DNA of 64,000 nt, from the NCBI RefSeq assembly GCF_000815465.1, contig NZ_JSWE01000223.1, positions 1 through 64,000 on the forward strand. Reading direction: 5' to 3'. This DNA is from Candidatus Jidaibacter acanthamoeba (GTDB lineage: Bacteria; Pseudomonadota; Alphaproteobacteria; Rickettsiales; Midichloriaceae). Below, one piece after another: positions 46,427 to 56,452 of the stretch. The translations under genes were made by a program, and so were the position numbers. The notes below the pieces were generated by a model that did no database searches, had not been told where the DNA came from, and saw only the letters and a program-made list of their open reading frames with translations. How positions within the stretch are numbered: the first letter of the stretch is position 1; the number at the start of each line of letters is the position of its first letter.

Positions 46427-47158
46427 ATGATTTTTAGTATTATCATAACTATGAAAATAAGCAGTTTAAAGGTTCTAAATTTAAATGAACATGCAAAAAA
46501 AAATACATTAGCCACCCTCATTCAAGTGCTACTAAAATCAATTAACATTTTTCGCTTAAATTTTTGGCAGATCGGAATAATAGTAATTATTGTCTCAATG
46601 GTCTCTCACTTAGCTATTTACCCTGTTACCGAATATCTGACCGCATTTGCCAAGAACCCTGAAGCATTAAAGGAAGCTAAGTTTCTACCTATAATATTTA
46701 CCGCCCTAACTATACTACTTAACCAAACTATGTTTGTAATCGCTATAACTTTAGTTGTTTTATCTAGACCACAAAATATTTTTCAATGCTTTGAAAGAAT
46801 AAGAGCTTTTGTTAAAAACAAATTTATTACCCTTTATTTGGCTTGCACTCTAAAATCTATATTAATTAATATCGGTCTAACATTATATTTTTTTCCCGGG
46901 ATTATCGTAGTAGTAGCATTTTCTATGGTGGAATTTATAATATTAATTGAAGGTAAGGGAATAAAAGAATCAATATATAAAAGTATTGAAATGGTTCGTC
47001 CGTTATTTTTCAAATTAGTAGTTTGTATTTCTTTATTTTACTTTATTTTATTCATAGTATTAGGTCTCCCTATTTACTTTAAAAGCGTAATTTATTTCGG
47101 CTTAATCGCACTTTATATAATTAACATGCTGGTTCTATATCTAAGACTTAAAGAGTAG
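46427..47158 (+). CDS. Hypothetical multi-span membrane protein
   Basis: No family recognised with certainty. The 243-residue protein has about six hydrophobic segments (near 45-70, 85-113, 136-158, 160-172, 195-215 and 218-238) and resembles generic glycerophosphoryl-permease-like or DUF-type membrane proteins of alphaproteobacteria. The start may be the second ATG at 46451 (MKISSLKVLNLNEH), which leaves a sensible polar N-terminus; neither has a clear ribosome-binding site. It lies between glmS and a tRNA gene. Confidence 0.65.
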   Translation: MIFSIIITMKISSLKVLNLNEHAKKNTLATLIQVLLKSINIFRLNFWQIGIIVIIVSMVSHLAIYPVTEYLTAFAKNPEALKEAKFLPIIFTALTILLNQTMFVIAITLVVLSRPQNIFQCFERIRAFVKNKFITLYLACTLKSILINIGLTLYFFPGIIVVVAFSMVEFIILIEGKGIKESIYKSIEMVRPLFFKLVVCISLFYFILFIVLGLPIYFKSVIYFGLIALYIINMLVLYLRLKE

Positions 47159-47183
47159 CATTAATTTGCAGCTATAAGAGGAA

Positions 47184-47260
47184 TGGTGGGACCTGTAGGA
47201 CTTGAACCTACGACAACACCGTTATGAGCGGTGTGTTCTAACCAACTGAACTAAGGTCCC
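47184..47260 (-). tRNA. tRNA with CAT anticodon (Met elongator or Ile2)
   Basis: Minus strand: acceptor GGGACCT/AGGTCCC, D arm GTTCAGTTGGTTAGAAC, anticodon stem CACCG/CGGTG enclosing CTCATAA (anticodon CAT), T arm GTAGGTTCAAGTCCTAC, discriminator A and encoded CCA. It lacks the initiator features (mismatched first pair, three G-C pairs in the anticodon stem). Whether it is elongator Met or lysidine-modified Ile2 cannot be settled by eye. Confidence 0.93.
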
Positions 47261-47321
47261 CTGGAAATTTAAAACCTATTTTATATCAATAAATATAGTA
47301 GTTGTCCAGATAGAATTAACA

Positions 47322-47873
47322 TCAAATTAGCTTCTTACAAAACTCTATATAATTTCCCCCAAAAGCTTCCAGCTTAGCAATTTTAGTCTCATCTATATTG
47401 TATGCTTCCGAGATTGAGGCATATTCAGGCATTACCGCTGCTTTCAGATCAAACATTACTCCCCTCAACTGTATAATACCTCTGATTCCTCCTAAGCCCC
47501 CGGGGCTTGCAGCAACCAACCCTACCGGCTTTTTAGCGAAAGCTTCATACATGCTTTCATTCGGGTTTAACTTGCGAGATACCCAATCAATAACATTTTT
47601 CAATACTCCCGAAAAAGACCCGTTATATTCCGGAGAAGCAATTAGTATTGCATTAGCATTATGAATTTCTTTTTTAAATTCCTTTGTTTTTAAAGGCATT
47701 CCTTCATCTTCGATGTCCTGGTTAAATAACGGTATCTCATAATCATTTAAATCCAATATTTTAATCTCTACATCATATCCGGCAACCTTTTCGGCTATTA
47801 TTTCTAAAATCTTTTTATTATAAGATTCTTTCCTTAAGCTTCCCGCAAAAGCAACAATTCTTAAATTTCCCAT
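47322..47873 (-). CDS. NAD(P)H-dependent FMN reductase family protein
   Basis: Flavodoxin-fold oxidoreductase of the chromate reductase/quinone reductase group. The 183-residue protein begins RIVAFAGSLRKESYNKKI (phosphate-binding loop for FMN), has DYEIPLFNQDIE, and LIASPEYNGSFSGVLKNVIDWVSR (the SPEYN flavin motif), then AASPGGLGGIRG. Probably reduces quinones or other electrophiles; natural substrate unknown. Monocistronic, divergent from the kinase at 47988. Confidence 0.92.
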   Translation of the reverse strand: MGNLRIVAFAGSLRKESYNKKILEIIAEKVAGYDVEIKILDLNDYEIPLFNQDIEDEGMPLKTKEFKKEIHNANAILIASPEYNGSFSGVLKNVIDWVSRKLNPNESMYEAFAKKPVGLVAASPGGLGGIRGIIQLRGVMFDLKAAVMPEYASISEAYNIDETKIAKLEAFGGNYIEFCKKLI

Positions 47874-47987
47874 ATCTTTATTTTCTACATAAGTTATTCA
47901 TATATATTAAAGTATATCAACTATAAACTTTGCGTAAATTAAATACTTATTGTACCCTTATAATTATATAATACTAATAACTCATAT

Positions 47988-49856
47988 ATGTTTTTTTATA
48001 AGTATTGGAGTTTAAGAACAAAGATTTTAGTAGTAACGATTTTACCGTTTATTATTGCGGCATTGTTTGTGTTTATTTTTGTCACCGAAAAGCTCGGAGA
48101 ATTTTCAAAAGATAAAGCAAAGAGCGAAACCTATAAATATACTTATTACCATGCCCATCAAATACAAAACCATCTTAATAACGTCAGCCATGTTATCAAG
48201 CATTTAAGCGGAGTAATCGGCGGCTTGTCTAATGCCGATATGCTTAATGATCATGCACTTAACTTTTTTCTCGATTATACGGTTAGTAATTTAGATAATG
48301 TTTATATGGCTTGGATAGTGTGGGATAAGGATAATCAGCAGCTTAGCAATCCCGCAGATAATAAAAATACAGGACGCACTCTCCTCAAAGCTAAAGATAA
48401 TAAATTTATAAAAAACAAGTTACAGGACTATACACAAGAATACAAAAAGCAATATCACTTAGCTAATAAAAAAAATAATCATCTTTATATTGTAGTAAGA
48501 AATGAAGATAACCGCAATTTGGTCACTTTTTTTAAACCTCTGTATGATATGAACGAAGAATTCATAGCTCTGGTCGGGATTGATATTTATATATCAAGCA
48601 TCCAAGATATTGTTAAACAAACAAAAATTTCAAATGATGAAGTGCTTTCACTTTCCACTGACCAAGGAATTTTTATTACAGGCATAAATATCGATAAAGA
48701 AAAATTTTATCATAAATCGGGTAAAGAAGATGAGGGGATGTATAAAGTAACTATTCCAATTATTATTGAAGGCTACCAAGGTAATTGGCTTTTTTCATTA
48801 GAAATTCCGACTAAAAAGATTAACCTGGAAGCATTAAAAATTATTAAAATTACGATAGCAATCTTTCTCATCTGCTTAAGCATAGCAATATTTCTTTCTT
48901 TCTATACTGCAAACCATTTAGTGCGTCCGCTCTCATACCTTACTAAAATCTTAACCAGTATTTCTCAAGGTAGGGTAGTTACTAATCTTGAAATACCTTC
49001 CATGCATAGATTTGATGAAATAGGGAAAATCGCCAGAGCTACCGAAGTATTTAAGGCTAATACCCAGGAATTAATTCAAGCCAAACAAAAAGCTGAGAGT
49101 GCCAACCATGCAAAAAGCGAATTTCTGGCTAATATGTCCCATGAGTTGCGTACGCCTATGCATGCAATTTTAAGTTATACAAAAATTATATTGGATCGTT
49201 ACAATGAAGGGAAAGACCTATCGAAGCTAATAAAATATCTTGATAATATATATTCAAGCGGCAACAGATTACTTAAACTTCTTAACAACCTGCTGGACCT
49301 TTCCAAATTGGAAGCCGGCCAAATGAAAACCAAATTTGAAGCAGCTAATATTGTTGATATTATTAACAAGTCATTAAATGAGCTTTCTGCATTATTAGAA
49401 AATAAACAATTACATGTTTCATTTTCTAATAAATTATCAAATTCGGAAATAACTCTGGATACTGAACTTGTAATGCGGCTTATAATAAACTTGCTTTCAA
49501 ATGCAATTAAATTTTCGCCCCCTAATTCTACCATAGAAATTAATATTGAAGATACTTTGTATGAACGAGAAAACAATGTTTACCCGGCAACACTTATTAG
49601 CATTAAAGACTACGGCACCGGGATCCCGGAAGGAGAGTTGGAACTGATTTTCCAAAAATTTAACCAAAGCAGTAAAACCAAGCAAAACAGTGGTGGAACC
49701 GGACTCGGCCTTGCAATATGCCTGGATATAACAAAAATACATAAGGGTAGGATTTGGGCGGAAAATACCCCTCAGGGCGGCGCTTTATTTAAAATCATTC
49801 TTCCGAGAGATTTAAGCGCAACAATAATTAATGATAATTTTATAGTTAAAACATAG
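47988..49856 (+). CDS. Membrane sensor histidine kinase with Cache-type sensor
   Basis: A 622-residue kinase. Helix 1 at about 13-32; periplasmic dCache-like domain to about 283 ([38 protein letters not shown]); helix 2 at about 285-307; HAMP ([20 protein letters not shown]); H box [15 protein letters not shown] (His near 385); N box [13 protein letters not shown]1 KDYGTGIP; G2 [13 protein letters not shown]. Its stop is 11 bases before the REC-HATPase gene, so the two form a two-component pair. This is the only kinase in the window with an adjacent regulator. Confidence 0.92.
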   Translation: MFFYKYWSLRTKILVVTILPFIIAALFVFIFVTEKLGEFSKDKAKSETYKYTYYHAHQIQNHLNNVSHVIKHLSGVIGGLSNADMLNDHALNFFLDYTVSNLDNVYMAWIVWDKDNQQLSNPADNKNTGRTLLKAKDNKFIKNKLQDYTQEYKKQYHLANKKNNHLYIVVRNEDNRNLVTFFKPLYDMNEEFIALVGIDIYISSIQDIVKQTKISNDEVLSLSTDQGIFITGINIDKEKFYHKSGKEDEGMYKVTIPIIIEGYQGNWLFSLEIPTKKINLEALKIIKITIAIFLICLSIAIFLSFYTANHLVRPLSYLTKILTSISQGRVVTNLEIPSMHRFDEIGKIARATEVFKANTQELIQAKQKAESANHAKSEFLANMSHELRTPMHAILSYTKIILDRYNEGKDLSKLIKYLDNIYSSGNRLLKLLNNLLDLSKLEAGQMKTKFEAANIVDIINKSLNELSALLENKQLHVSFSNKLSNSEITLDTELVMRLIINLLSNAIKFSPPNSTIEINIEDTLYERENNVYPATLISIKDYGTGIPEGELELIFQKFNQSSKTKQNSGGTGLGLAICLDITKIHKGRIWAENTPQGGALFKIILPRDLSATIINDNFIVKT

Positions 49857-49867
49857 GTAAGAGCAAA

Positions 49868-50764
49868 ATGAGCGGAGATGAGAAAAAAATAAAAATTTTA
49901 GCAGTAGATGATGAAGAGTTCAATCTGGATATTTTATTGGAATACTTTGAAGAAGAGGGTTATGAAATACTTACTGCACAGGATGGGGTTAAAGCTTGGG
50001 AGATTCTAGAGAAAGAAGAAGTAAATCTGGTCGTACTTGACCGTATGATGCCTAATATGGACGGAATTTCACTGTTGAAAAGAATCAAAGCTACCGAAAG
50101 ATTTAAAGCTACCCCGGTTATTATGCAAACAGCAGCAACTTCCGTAGAAGAAGTACGTGAAGGGGTAGAAGCAGGAGCATTTTATTATCTAAGTAAACCT
50201 TATCAAAAAGAGTTGTTGTTATCTATAGTAAGATCCGCCCTCGAAAGTGCAAAGAAATATTCTGCACTGGTTGATACCGTGAGCTTGAACTTAAGCGCCT
50301 TAAAACTTATAAAAAAAGCCGGTTTTGAATTCAGAAATTTGGAAGAAGTTAAATCTCTTTCCGCGCTAATTTCCAATAGCTGCCCTAAAGAACGCAATGT
50401 TTTGTGGGGTGTCACCGAATTAATGTTAAATGCTGTTGAACACGGGAATCTGGGAATTACTTATGAAGAAAAGAAAAGATACTTAATTGAAGGCGGATGG
50501 GTTGAAGAGATTAAGAGCAGGCTTCAGCGTGAAGAATATAAACATAAGGTTTGTAAGCTTGAATTTGAAAGAACCGATACCAAAATTACAATTACTATCA
50601 TTGATCAAGGCACAGGCTTTGCCCCACAAAAATATATGGAAATCGACCCTAACAGAATTACCGACCCCAACGGAAGAGGGATCGCTCTTTCAAAGCAAAT
50701 TAGTTTTGATAGTTTGGTTTATTCAAATAAAGGTAATAGCGTTTGTTGTAAGATTTTTTTATAA
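49868..50764 (+). CDS. Response regulator with C-terminal RsbW-type ATPase/kinase domain
   Basis: A 298-residue protein. Receiver domain 1-125: acidic pocket AVDDEEFN, phospho-acceptor Asp58 in VVLDRMMPNMDG, Thr near 88-91 and Lys110 in YLSKPYQ. After a helical linker, residues 165-298 form a HATPase_c_2 domain: N box ELMLNAVEHGNLGI (Asn188), G1 IIDQGTGFAP, G2 NGRGIALSKQ. That domain is the type found in anti-sigma factors and RsbW-like serine kinases, not in hybrid His kinases (no H box). No DNA-binding domain, so the output is probably protein-protein or protein phosphorylation. Eleven bases after its cognate kinase gene. No anti-anti-sigma partner nearby. Confidence 0.88.
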   Translation: MSGDEKKIKILAVDDEEFNLDILLEYFEEEGYEILTAQDGVKAWEILEKEEVNLVVLDRMMPNMDGISLLKRIKATERFKATPVIMQTAATSVEEVREGVEAGAFYYLSKPYQKELLLSIVRSALESAKKYSALVDTVSLNLSALKLIKKAGFEFRNLEEVKSLSALISNSCPKERNVLWGVTELMLNAVEHGNLGITYEEKKRYLIEGGWVEEIKSRLQREEYKHKVCKLEFERTDTKITITIIDQGTGFAPQKYMEIDPNRITDPNGRGIALSKQISFDSLVYSNKGNSVCCKIFL

Positions 50765-50845
50765 TTTTATTCACAAAAATTCATTCTCTAATTAAATCTG
50801 GAAATAATAAATTTTGCATGTTAATAGTGTAAGGTAAAGGCCTGA

Positions 50846-51988
50846 GTGATTAGGAGATATCGGTTGATAGTTTATCTGCGTAATTTATGCCTCACATTAC
50901 TTGCTGCTTATTTAAGCATTGCTGCAGTTATTCCAAATTCATTTTCCCAAACTTCAGAAGAAGATACCATCCCGAAAAACAAGCATATTAGAATCCTCTC
51001 TATTGACGGAGGCGGGATTAGAGGCATTATTCCAGCATTAATACTAAAAAATTTGGAATCCAGGCTAACGGAAGGACGCAACCTTACGGATTGTTTTGAT
51101 ATAATGACCGGCACTTCAACGGGAGGAATTATAGTTTTATTGCTAAATACCCCGGATGAGAGCGGTAAACCGAAGTATCAAGCCGATCACATATTTAAAC
51201 TTTATTTGGAATTAGGTAACAAAGTATTTAAAAATTCAATTTGGCAAAATGTTAAAAGTGGTGCTGGCTGGTGGGGAGCTAAGTACTCGGAAAAGAATTT
51301 AGAACAATTATTAAGTAAATATTTTGGTAATACTCAGTTAAAGGATACTTTAAGTAATATAAGTATACCGGCTTATGAGATTGAAAGAGATCAGACTTTT
51401 TTCTTCCACACCCATAAAGCACGCAAAACAGAGGAAGGGAATTATTTACTTAAAGATATAGCACGCGCTACTTCCGCGGCACCCGGATATTTTAAACCCG
51501 CCCAAATTAATAATATACTAAAAACCTCTAATCATGTGTTTATTGATGGGGGCATATCAGTGAATAACCCTACCCTTTCCGCAGCTGTATATACTTCGGA
51601 AATTTACGGGATAAAAACTCCGTTTTTCATAGTGTCGTTAGGTACAGGTACCAATTATGGCGCTAAAGGCAAATATATCGCTCGTGAAAAGGTTGTAGAT
51701 TCAGGCTTTTTAGGATGGGCAAAAAAGATTATTCCGACAATGATGTATGCTGTTAATGCGGTAACCGATTATGAAATGCGTTATACCTTTAATTATAACA
51801 ATCCGCATACGGACTATTTCAGGTTTCAACCAATTATTGAGACTGAACATGGGGATTTAGATAATATATCTGAAGAAAATCTAAACGCTCTTAAACTATA
51901 TGCTGAACGACTCATAAAAGATAATGAGCAAACTTTACAAGAAATCGCTGATGTTTTGAATGAAGATAGAAACATTTCTAATCATTAA
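50846..51988 (+). CDS. Patatin-like phospholipase, exported
   Basis: Acyl hydrolase of the patatin/ExoU type. The 380-residue protein has a signal peptide (LCLTLLAAYLSIAAVIPNSFSQ), the oxyanion loop SIDGGGIRGIIPAL, nucleophile elbow GTSTGG (GxSxG) and catalytic dyad Asp in FIDGGISVNNP, plus SAAPGYFKP. Start: GTG at 50846, or a TTG at 50864 that has AGGAG seven bases upstream and may be preferred. Patatin phospholipases are used by Rickettsia to breach host membranes; here secretion by Sec to the periplasm or beyond is likely. Not ankyrin-fused. Stands alone ahead of rho. Confidence 0.92.
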   Translation: MIRRYRLIVYLRNLCLTLLAAYLSIAAVIPNSFSQTSEEDTIPKNKHIRILSIDGGGIRGIIPALILKNLESRLTEGRNLTDCFDIMTGTSTGGIIVLLLNTPDESGKPKYQADHIFKLYLELGNKVFKNSIWQNVKSGAGWWGAKYSEKNLEQLLSKYFGNTQLKDTLSNISIPAYEIERDQTFFFHTHKARKTEEGNYLLKDIARATSAAPGYFKPAQINNILKTSNHVFIDGGISVNNPTLSAAVYTSEIYGIKTPFFIVSLGTGTNYGAKGKYIAREKVVDSGFLGWAKKIIPTMMYAVNAVTDYEMRYTFNYNNPHTDYFRFQPIIETEHGDLDNISEENLNALKLYAERLIKDNEQTLQEIADVLNEDRNISNH

Positions 51989-52058
51989 TTTCATATATTT
52001 CATAAACTAGGCAAGAAGACTATTATTAAACAAAAAGCAATATTTACACAAAAAAGAT

Positions 52059-52091
52059 TTGACATATCCAAGATTAAAAAGATATTATAAT
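52059..52091 (+). promoter_or_regulatory. Promoter and long leader of rho
   Basis: TTGACA (52059-52064) with TATTAT (52083-52088) at 18 bases, or TATAAT (52086-52091) at 21. The leader before the rho ATG is about 145 bases and contains a perfect 14-bp palindrome, TTAAGCATGCTTAA, at 52190-52203. Long leaders allow Rho to terminate its own transcript in other bacteria. Confidence 0.6.
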
Positions 52092-52243
52092 GGCGTAACA
52101 TATCTTTTTCTTAATCAATAAAAAGACTTAAGCCTATCAATCTTTAGGGGTACGCCTTATAAAAGCTCCCATTAGACTTATGACTTGGATTAAGCATGCT
52201 TAAGCATAAATTTTAATAGACTTAATGAGGATTATAATAATCT

Positions 52244-53842
52244 ATGAAACATGATAAAGAAGTAGCATTAAACGAAGAGCTAATTTCTGACGATAATAAA
52301 ATTACCCGAGAAGCAGAAAAAAAAGGATCATCTCCAAGACGCAGGCGAATTTTAAAAGCTGTTAATCCTAAACCGCAACAAGAAACTTTAAATGCTCCAG
52401 AAGAAGTAATAAAGAAACATGAAAATAAAGAGACCTTAGATAATACTTTAAATGAACCTAAAAATGATCAGTTAGAATTAGATAAAAAAGATAAAGCCCC
52501 TAATCAACAGTGCGCTGAAGAAGAGGCATTTGATAAGCAGGAACCCGAGCCTGAAATGACATTCCACCTTAAAGATCTAAAGAAAAAAGCTCCTGACGAG
52601 CTTCTGGATCTTGCGGAATCTTTAGAAGTTGAAAATCCGAGTAGCTTAGCAAAAAATGACCTTATCTTTGTTATCTTAAAACGTCTTGCTGATAGAGGCG
52701 GTGTAATGATAGGGGAAGGAGTGCTGGAAATTTTACAAGACGGATATGGATTTTTACGTTCATCTGAAAATAATTATGTTCCCGGTCCTGATGATATTTA
52801 CGTATCGCCAAACCAAATCAGAAGATTAGGTATGCGAACCGGAGATACGGTAGTGGGTCCGGTAAGAGCGCCAAAAAAAGGTGAAAGATATTTTGCATTA
52901 ATTAAAGTAAATACTGTGAATGCTTATGAAACCACAAGCATTCACCATAGAGTCCACTTTGAAGACCTTACCCCCCTCTATCCGGATGAAAAGATAAGGC
53001 TGGAAACTCATAAGCCGACAAAAGATTTAAGCTCAAGAGTAATTGAGATGGTAGCTCCGCTCGGGAAAGGTCAAAGGGCTTTAATAGTAGCTCCACCCAG
53101 AACCGGTAAAACTGTTTTACTACAAAACATTGCGCATGCAATCAGCGAAAACCATCCGGAAGTCGTATTAATCGTTCTTTTGATTGATGAAAGGCCGGAA
53201 GAAGTAACCGATATGGCAAGATCGGTAAAAGGGGAAGTTGTGAGCTCAACTTTTGATGAACCGTCTAATCGACACGTACAATTAGCAGAAATGGTAATTG
53301 AAAAAGCAAAAAGATTAGTTGAGCATAAGAAAGACGTAGTAATTCTCTTAGACTCGATTACAAGACTTGCACGTGCTTATAACAACGTTGCTCCTTCATC
53401 AGGGAAGGTTTTAAGCGGCGGGGTAGATTCTAATGCTTTACAAAGACCTAAAAGATTTTTCGGAGCGGCAAGAAACATTGAAGAAGGCGGGTCACTTACT
53501 ATTATTGCAACTGCTCTTATTGAAACCGGCTCGAGAATGGATGAAGTTATTTTTGAAGAATTTAAAGGCACCGGCAACTCTGAAATTGTTCTTGATCGTA
53601 AAATTGCTGATAAACGTACTTTCCCGGCGATTGATATATCTAAGTCAGGCACCAGAAAAGAAGACTTGTTAGTTGATAAATCTACTCTCTCTAAGATGTG
53701 GGTATTAAGAAAAATATTAAATCCGATGGGTTCTACCGATGCTATTGAATTTCTAATCGGAAAGTTAAAATCAACTAAATCGAATGAAATGTTTTTTGAG
53801 CAAATGAATACTTATAATGGTAGCGGCGGTTCATCTCATTAA
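52244..53842 (+). CDS. rho: Transcription termination factor Rho
   Basis: Hexameric RNA helicase. The 532-residue protein has a charged, low-complexity N-terminal extension (about residues 1-105, rich in E, K, N), then the Rho N-domain ([21 protein letters not shown]), the cold-shock-like RNA-binding domain ([15 protein letters not shown]), P-loop [11 protein letters not shown], Walker [17 protein letters not shown], and the secondary RNA site with [21 protein letters not shown]. coli Rho has 419 residues, so the extension is about 110 residues; extensions of this kind in other bacteria promote RNA binding or condensation. ispE follows 23 bases later. Confidence 0.97.
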   Translation: MKHDKEVALNEELISDDNKITREAEKKGSSPRRRRILKAVNPKPQQETLNAPEEVIKKHENKETLDNTLNEPKNDQLELDKKDKAPNQQCAEEEAFDKQEPEPEMTFHLKDLKKKAPDELLDLAESLEVENPSSLAKNDLIFVILKRLADRGGVMIGEGVLEILQDGYGFLRSSENNYVPGPDDIYVSPNQIRRLGMRTGDTVVGPVRAPKKGERYFALIKVNTVNAYETTSIHHRVHFEDLTPLYPDEKIRLETHKPTKDLSSRVIEMVAPLGKGQRALIVAPPRTGKTVLLQNIAHAISENHPEVVLIVLLIDERPEEVTDMARSVKGEVVSSTFDEPSNRHVQLAEMVIEKAKRLVEHKKDVVILLDSITRLARAYNNVAPSSGKVLSGGVDSNALQRPKRFFGAARNIEEGGSLTIIATALIETGSRMDEVIFEEFKGTGNSEIVLDRKIADKRTFPAIDISKSGTRKEDLLVDKSTLSKMWVLRKILNPMGSTDAIEFLIGKLKSTKSNEMFFEQMNTYNGSGGSSH

Positions 53843-53865
53843 TGATTTTTGCATAGAAAGCTAAA

Positions 53866-54699
53866 ATGACACAACTGGAAGAAATTGCTTTTGCTAAGGT
53901 AAATTTATTTTTAAATGTTACCGGTCGAGATGAGCAGGGCTACCATCTTCTGGAAAGTTACTTTGCTCTGCTGAATTGCGGCGATATAATTGCAATTAAA
54001 GAATCTTTAGCCTTAAACTGCATTACTGAAAATGCTGAAATAAGGGAAGGAAACATTGCTTTAAAAGCTTTTGAAGCAATAGAGGCATATGTAGGCACCT
54101 TAAAACCGGTAGAAATACTGATTAAGAAAAAAATCCCGATTGCCGCAGGCATGGGCGGGGGCTCAAGTAATGCGGCAAGCACCATAAGGTTGGTAAATAC
54201 TTTATATAACCTTAATCTAAGCATGAAGGAAATGGCGGATATTGCTTATAATGTAGGCGCTGATGTTCCATTCTTTATATATAATAATAGTGCTTTTGCT
54301 ACAGGCAGAGGGGAAAAACTCCTACCCCTGAAACTTAATATTTCTTTACCCCTATTATTAGTTAAGCCTCCCGTCAACGTTAATACAAAAGAAGTTTATA
54401 AACTAAGCGTTAAATCTTTTACTCCTAATTTGGAGGAAATTAGCGCTAAATCCGCGATTGAGCAAATATATTACGGCAAAAATGATCTTACTGCACCTGC
54501 ATTAATCATTGCCCCCCCGGTTTCGGTAACACTGGATATCGTCGCTAAACAAACGGGGTGTATAGTATCCAGAATGTCCGGAAGCGGCAGCACTTGTTTC
54601 GGTATTTTTTCAGATGAGGAAAAAGCTAAGCAGGCACTATATAATTTAAATAGAACTTATCCTAAGTTTTGGTGTCACTATCAATTGTTAGAGTTGTAA
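53866..54699 (+). CDS. ispE: 4-diphosphocytidyl-2-C-methyl-D-erythritol kinase
   Basis: GHMP kinase of the MEP isoprenoid pathway. The 277-residue protein begins AFAKVNLFLNVTGRDEQGYHLLES, has the ATP loop KIPIAAGMGGGSSNAAS, GADVPFFI, and the C-terminal MSGSGSTCFGIF motif. Full length. With ispA at 3248 it indicates isoprenoid synthesis, which Rickettsia has lost in part. Follows rho by 23 bases, maybe co-transcribed. Confidence 0.96.
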   Translation: MTQLEEIAFAKVNLFLNVTGRDEQGYHLLESYFALLNCGDIIAIKESLALNCITENAEIREGNIALKAFEAIEAYVGTLKPVEILIKKKIPIAAGMGGGSSNAASTIRLVNTLYNLNLSMKEMADIAYNVGADVPFFIYNNSAFATGRGEKLLPLKLNISLPLLLVKPPVNVNTKEVYKLSVKSFTPNLEEISAKSAIEQIYYGKNDLTAPALIIAPPVSVTLDIVAKQTGCIVSRMSGSGSTCFGIFSDEEKAKQALYNLNRTYPKFWCHYQLLEL

Positions 54700-54750
54700 A
54701 CAAAAAAAACTTTTCATATACTGGTTATATATCTCTTAAATATAGAAATT

Positions 54751-55920
54751 ATGTATATTCATAAAAGCCAAGCAGAGCAAAAATTAATAAATATAATTAA
54801 TAATCAGCATACCAAACAAAATGCCCGTATCGGTTTAATTTTTAACCTTGCCGGCCTTGAAGAACAACATAAAAATGAGGAGCATTTTAATATAGCGCTT
54901 AATGTTTTAAGGGATAAGCTAAGCACTTGTGTTGGAGATATAGTATCATTCGGGGATGGAGACATTTTCGTAATTTGCAACAATACAAATTTACAACAAA
55001 TAGAAGAGGCAATTTTTCAAATGCGTTATTTATTTGTTGACGATCAATTAGCTTACCTAAGCCCCGGAATCGCAAACAATAACTTTTGCCAAATGTACGA
55101 TCTTCAAAGTGACTGGAGTGATTTTTTCGCCAGATGTGAAGATAAAATAATACAGGCTCAAAACGATAATTTTGCATTTAATTTATCCACTGAAATAGAA
55201 TCTGATATAGCAAATCTCTTAACCGGTTGTCTTGAAAATTCTTTGGCAGAAATAGATATGGAAAGTTATACTGATAACTCACCTATATGGATGCACTCTG
55301 ACGATGATTCTTTTAAAATGGTTATTAGAGAAATTGAAATTAGTAAAAACCAGATAAGAAATGATTTAATCCATACGTTAGATTTCCTCAACAATCCCCA
55401 TTTATTTAAATATTTATGTGATATTGTAGATATTAAACTTTTAATCCGATTAATCAATGAAGCTCAAGGAGAAGAAGGCATAGGCTGCCTTATAAACATT
55501 TCTCTTTCAACGCTTCAATCTGAGGAATTCGAACTCTTCGACTCCGCAATTGCTGAAGTATTTAAGAAAAATATTATAATTGCCTTTAACATAAGCGAAG
55601 TACTTGAAAATATTGATGAGTTTATGGATATTAAGAATAATCTGCAAAATTGTGGTTATAAAGTATGTTTAAATGATATCGATTATAAAATATTTTTACT
55701 TATTGAAGCAGAAATTTTTGGGTTCGATCTGATAAAATTAAAGTTTGATAAGATATTAATTGATCAGGAACAAGAAAAAGTTCTTAATTTATTATATAAA
55801 AAAATTGAGTCATTAAATTCTACGCATCTTATATTAACTAACTGTGATACTGAAGCCTTTGCGCTTGGAAAAGAGCTGGGAATCTATCTTTTTAAAGGTA
55901 AATTTTCCGAAGATGAGTAA
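54751..55920 (+). CDS. Degenerate GGDEF/EAL-like signalling protein
   Basis: A 389-residue soluble protein. The N-terminal half has FGDGDIFVICNN near residues 66-77, which resembles a GGDEF-type active loop with lost catalytic residues. The C-terminal half reads like a degraded EAL domain: GCLINISLSTLQSEEFELFD, IIIAFNISEVLENIDEF, GYKVCLNDIDY and FGFDLIKLKFDKILI follow the strand order of EAL enzymes, but the EAL/ExLxR motif and the metal-binding glutamates are absent. So it should not turn over c-di-GMP; it may bind nucleotide or protein. Similar degenerate EAL proteins act in alphaproteobacterial polarity or stress signalling. The call is my inference from pattern. Confidence 0.55.
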   Translation: MYIHKSQAEQKLINIINNQHTKQNARIGLIFNLAGLEEQHKNEEHFNIALNVLRDKLSTCVGDIVSFGDGDIFVICNNTNLQQIEEAIFQMRYLFVDDQLAYLSPGIANNNFCQMYDLQSDWSDFFARCEDKIIQAQNDNFAFNLSTEIESDIANLLTGCLENSLAEIDMESYTDNSPIWMHSDDDSFKMVIREIEISKNQIRNDLIHTLDFLNNPHLFKYLCDIVDIKLLIRLINEAQGEEGIGCLINISLSTLQSEEFELFDSAIAEVFKKNIIIAFNISEVLENIDEFMDIKNNLQNCGYKVCLNDIDYKIFLLIEAEIFGFDLIKLKFDKILIDQEQEKVLNLLYKKIESLNSTHLILTNCDTEAFALGKELGIYLFKGKFSEDE

Positions 55921-56031
55921 CTAAGTCATTCAGATTTACTATAAAGTATAAAAGGCATGCCTAAAACATAACTTTTATTCTTTGGGAAGGGAATACAAAT
56001 ATATCTATGGCTAGAAATTAAGTAATCTATC

Positions 56032-56059
56032 TTGATTATTTATAATTGATAGGTATATA
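56032..56059 (+). promoter_or_regulatory. Promoter of tRNA-Thr
   Basis: TTGATT (56032-56037), 16-base spacer, TATATA (56054-56059), 14 bases ahead of the tRNA. Confidence 0.5.
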
Positions 56060-56073
56060 AATAAATATTATAA

Positions 56074-56148
56074 GCCGAAGTAGCACAGGGGTAGTGCAAC
56101 TGATTCGTAATCAGTAGGTCGGAGGTTCAAATCCTCTCTTCGGCACCA
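56074..56148 (+). tRNA. tRNA-Thr (CGT)
   Basis: Acceptor GCCGAAG/CTTCGGC, D arm GCACAGGGGTAGTGC, anticodon stem ACTGA/TCAGT with TTCGTAA (anticodon CGT), T arm GGAGGTTCAAATCCTC, discriminator A, encoded CCA. It marks the left border of the accessory region that follows. Confidence 0.97.
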
Positions 56149-56452
56149 GGCAATATATAGGTTTAGTATATTGAGAGAACTTTGGATTTTCTTCGTTTTC
56201 TACATATTTTCTACACTATGCATAAAGAGAAATAGAGTTCATTTAAATATTAACCATACAATTCTTATACTTTCTTTAATTATTTTTTTGAATAATAGGT
56301 AATCAGCTCAGCTAAATAATTTAAAGATGCACTTTATAATACTGCACTCGCTTCAAATCCTGATCACTCCCTATGTATAGCCGTGTACCCAATATGTTGA
56401 GGAGAACTCTTTTATCTTGCCTTAAAGTAACAAATATGCTACCTCTCATTTT
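56149..56452. other. Spacer between tRNA-Thr and the deaminase/protease gene
   Basis: About 300 bases, AT-rich, with no credible coding frame and no obvious terminator. A short direct repeat TTTTCTACA occurs twice near 56197-56214. Nothing else seen. Confidence 0.5.
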
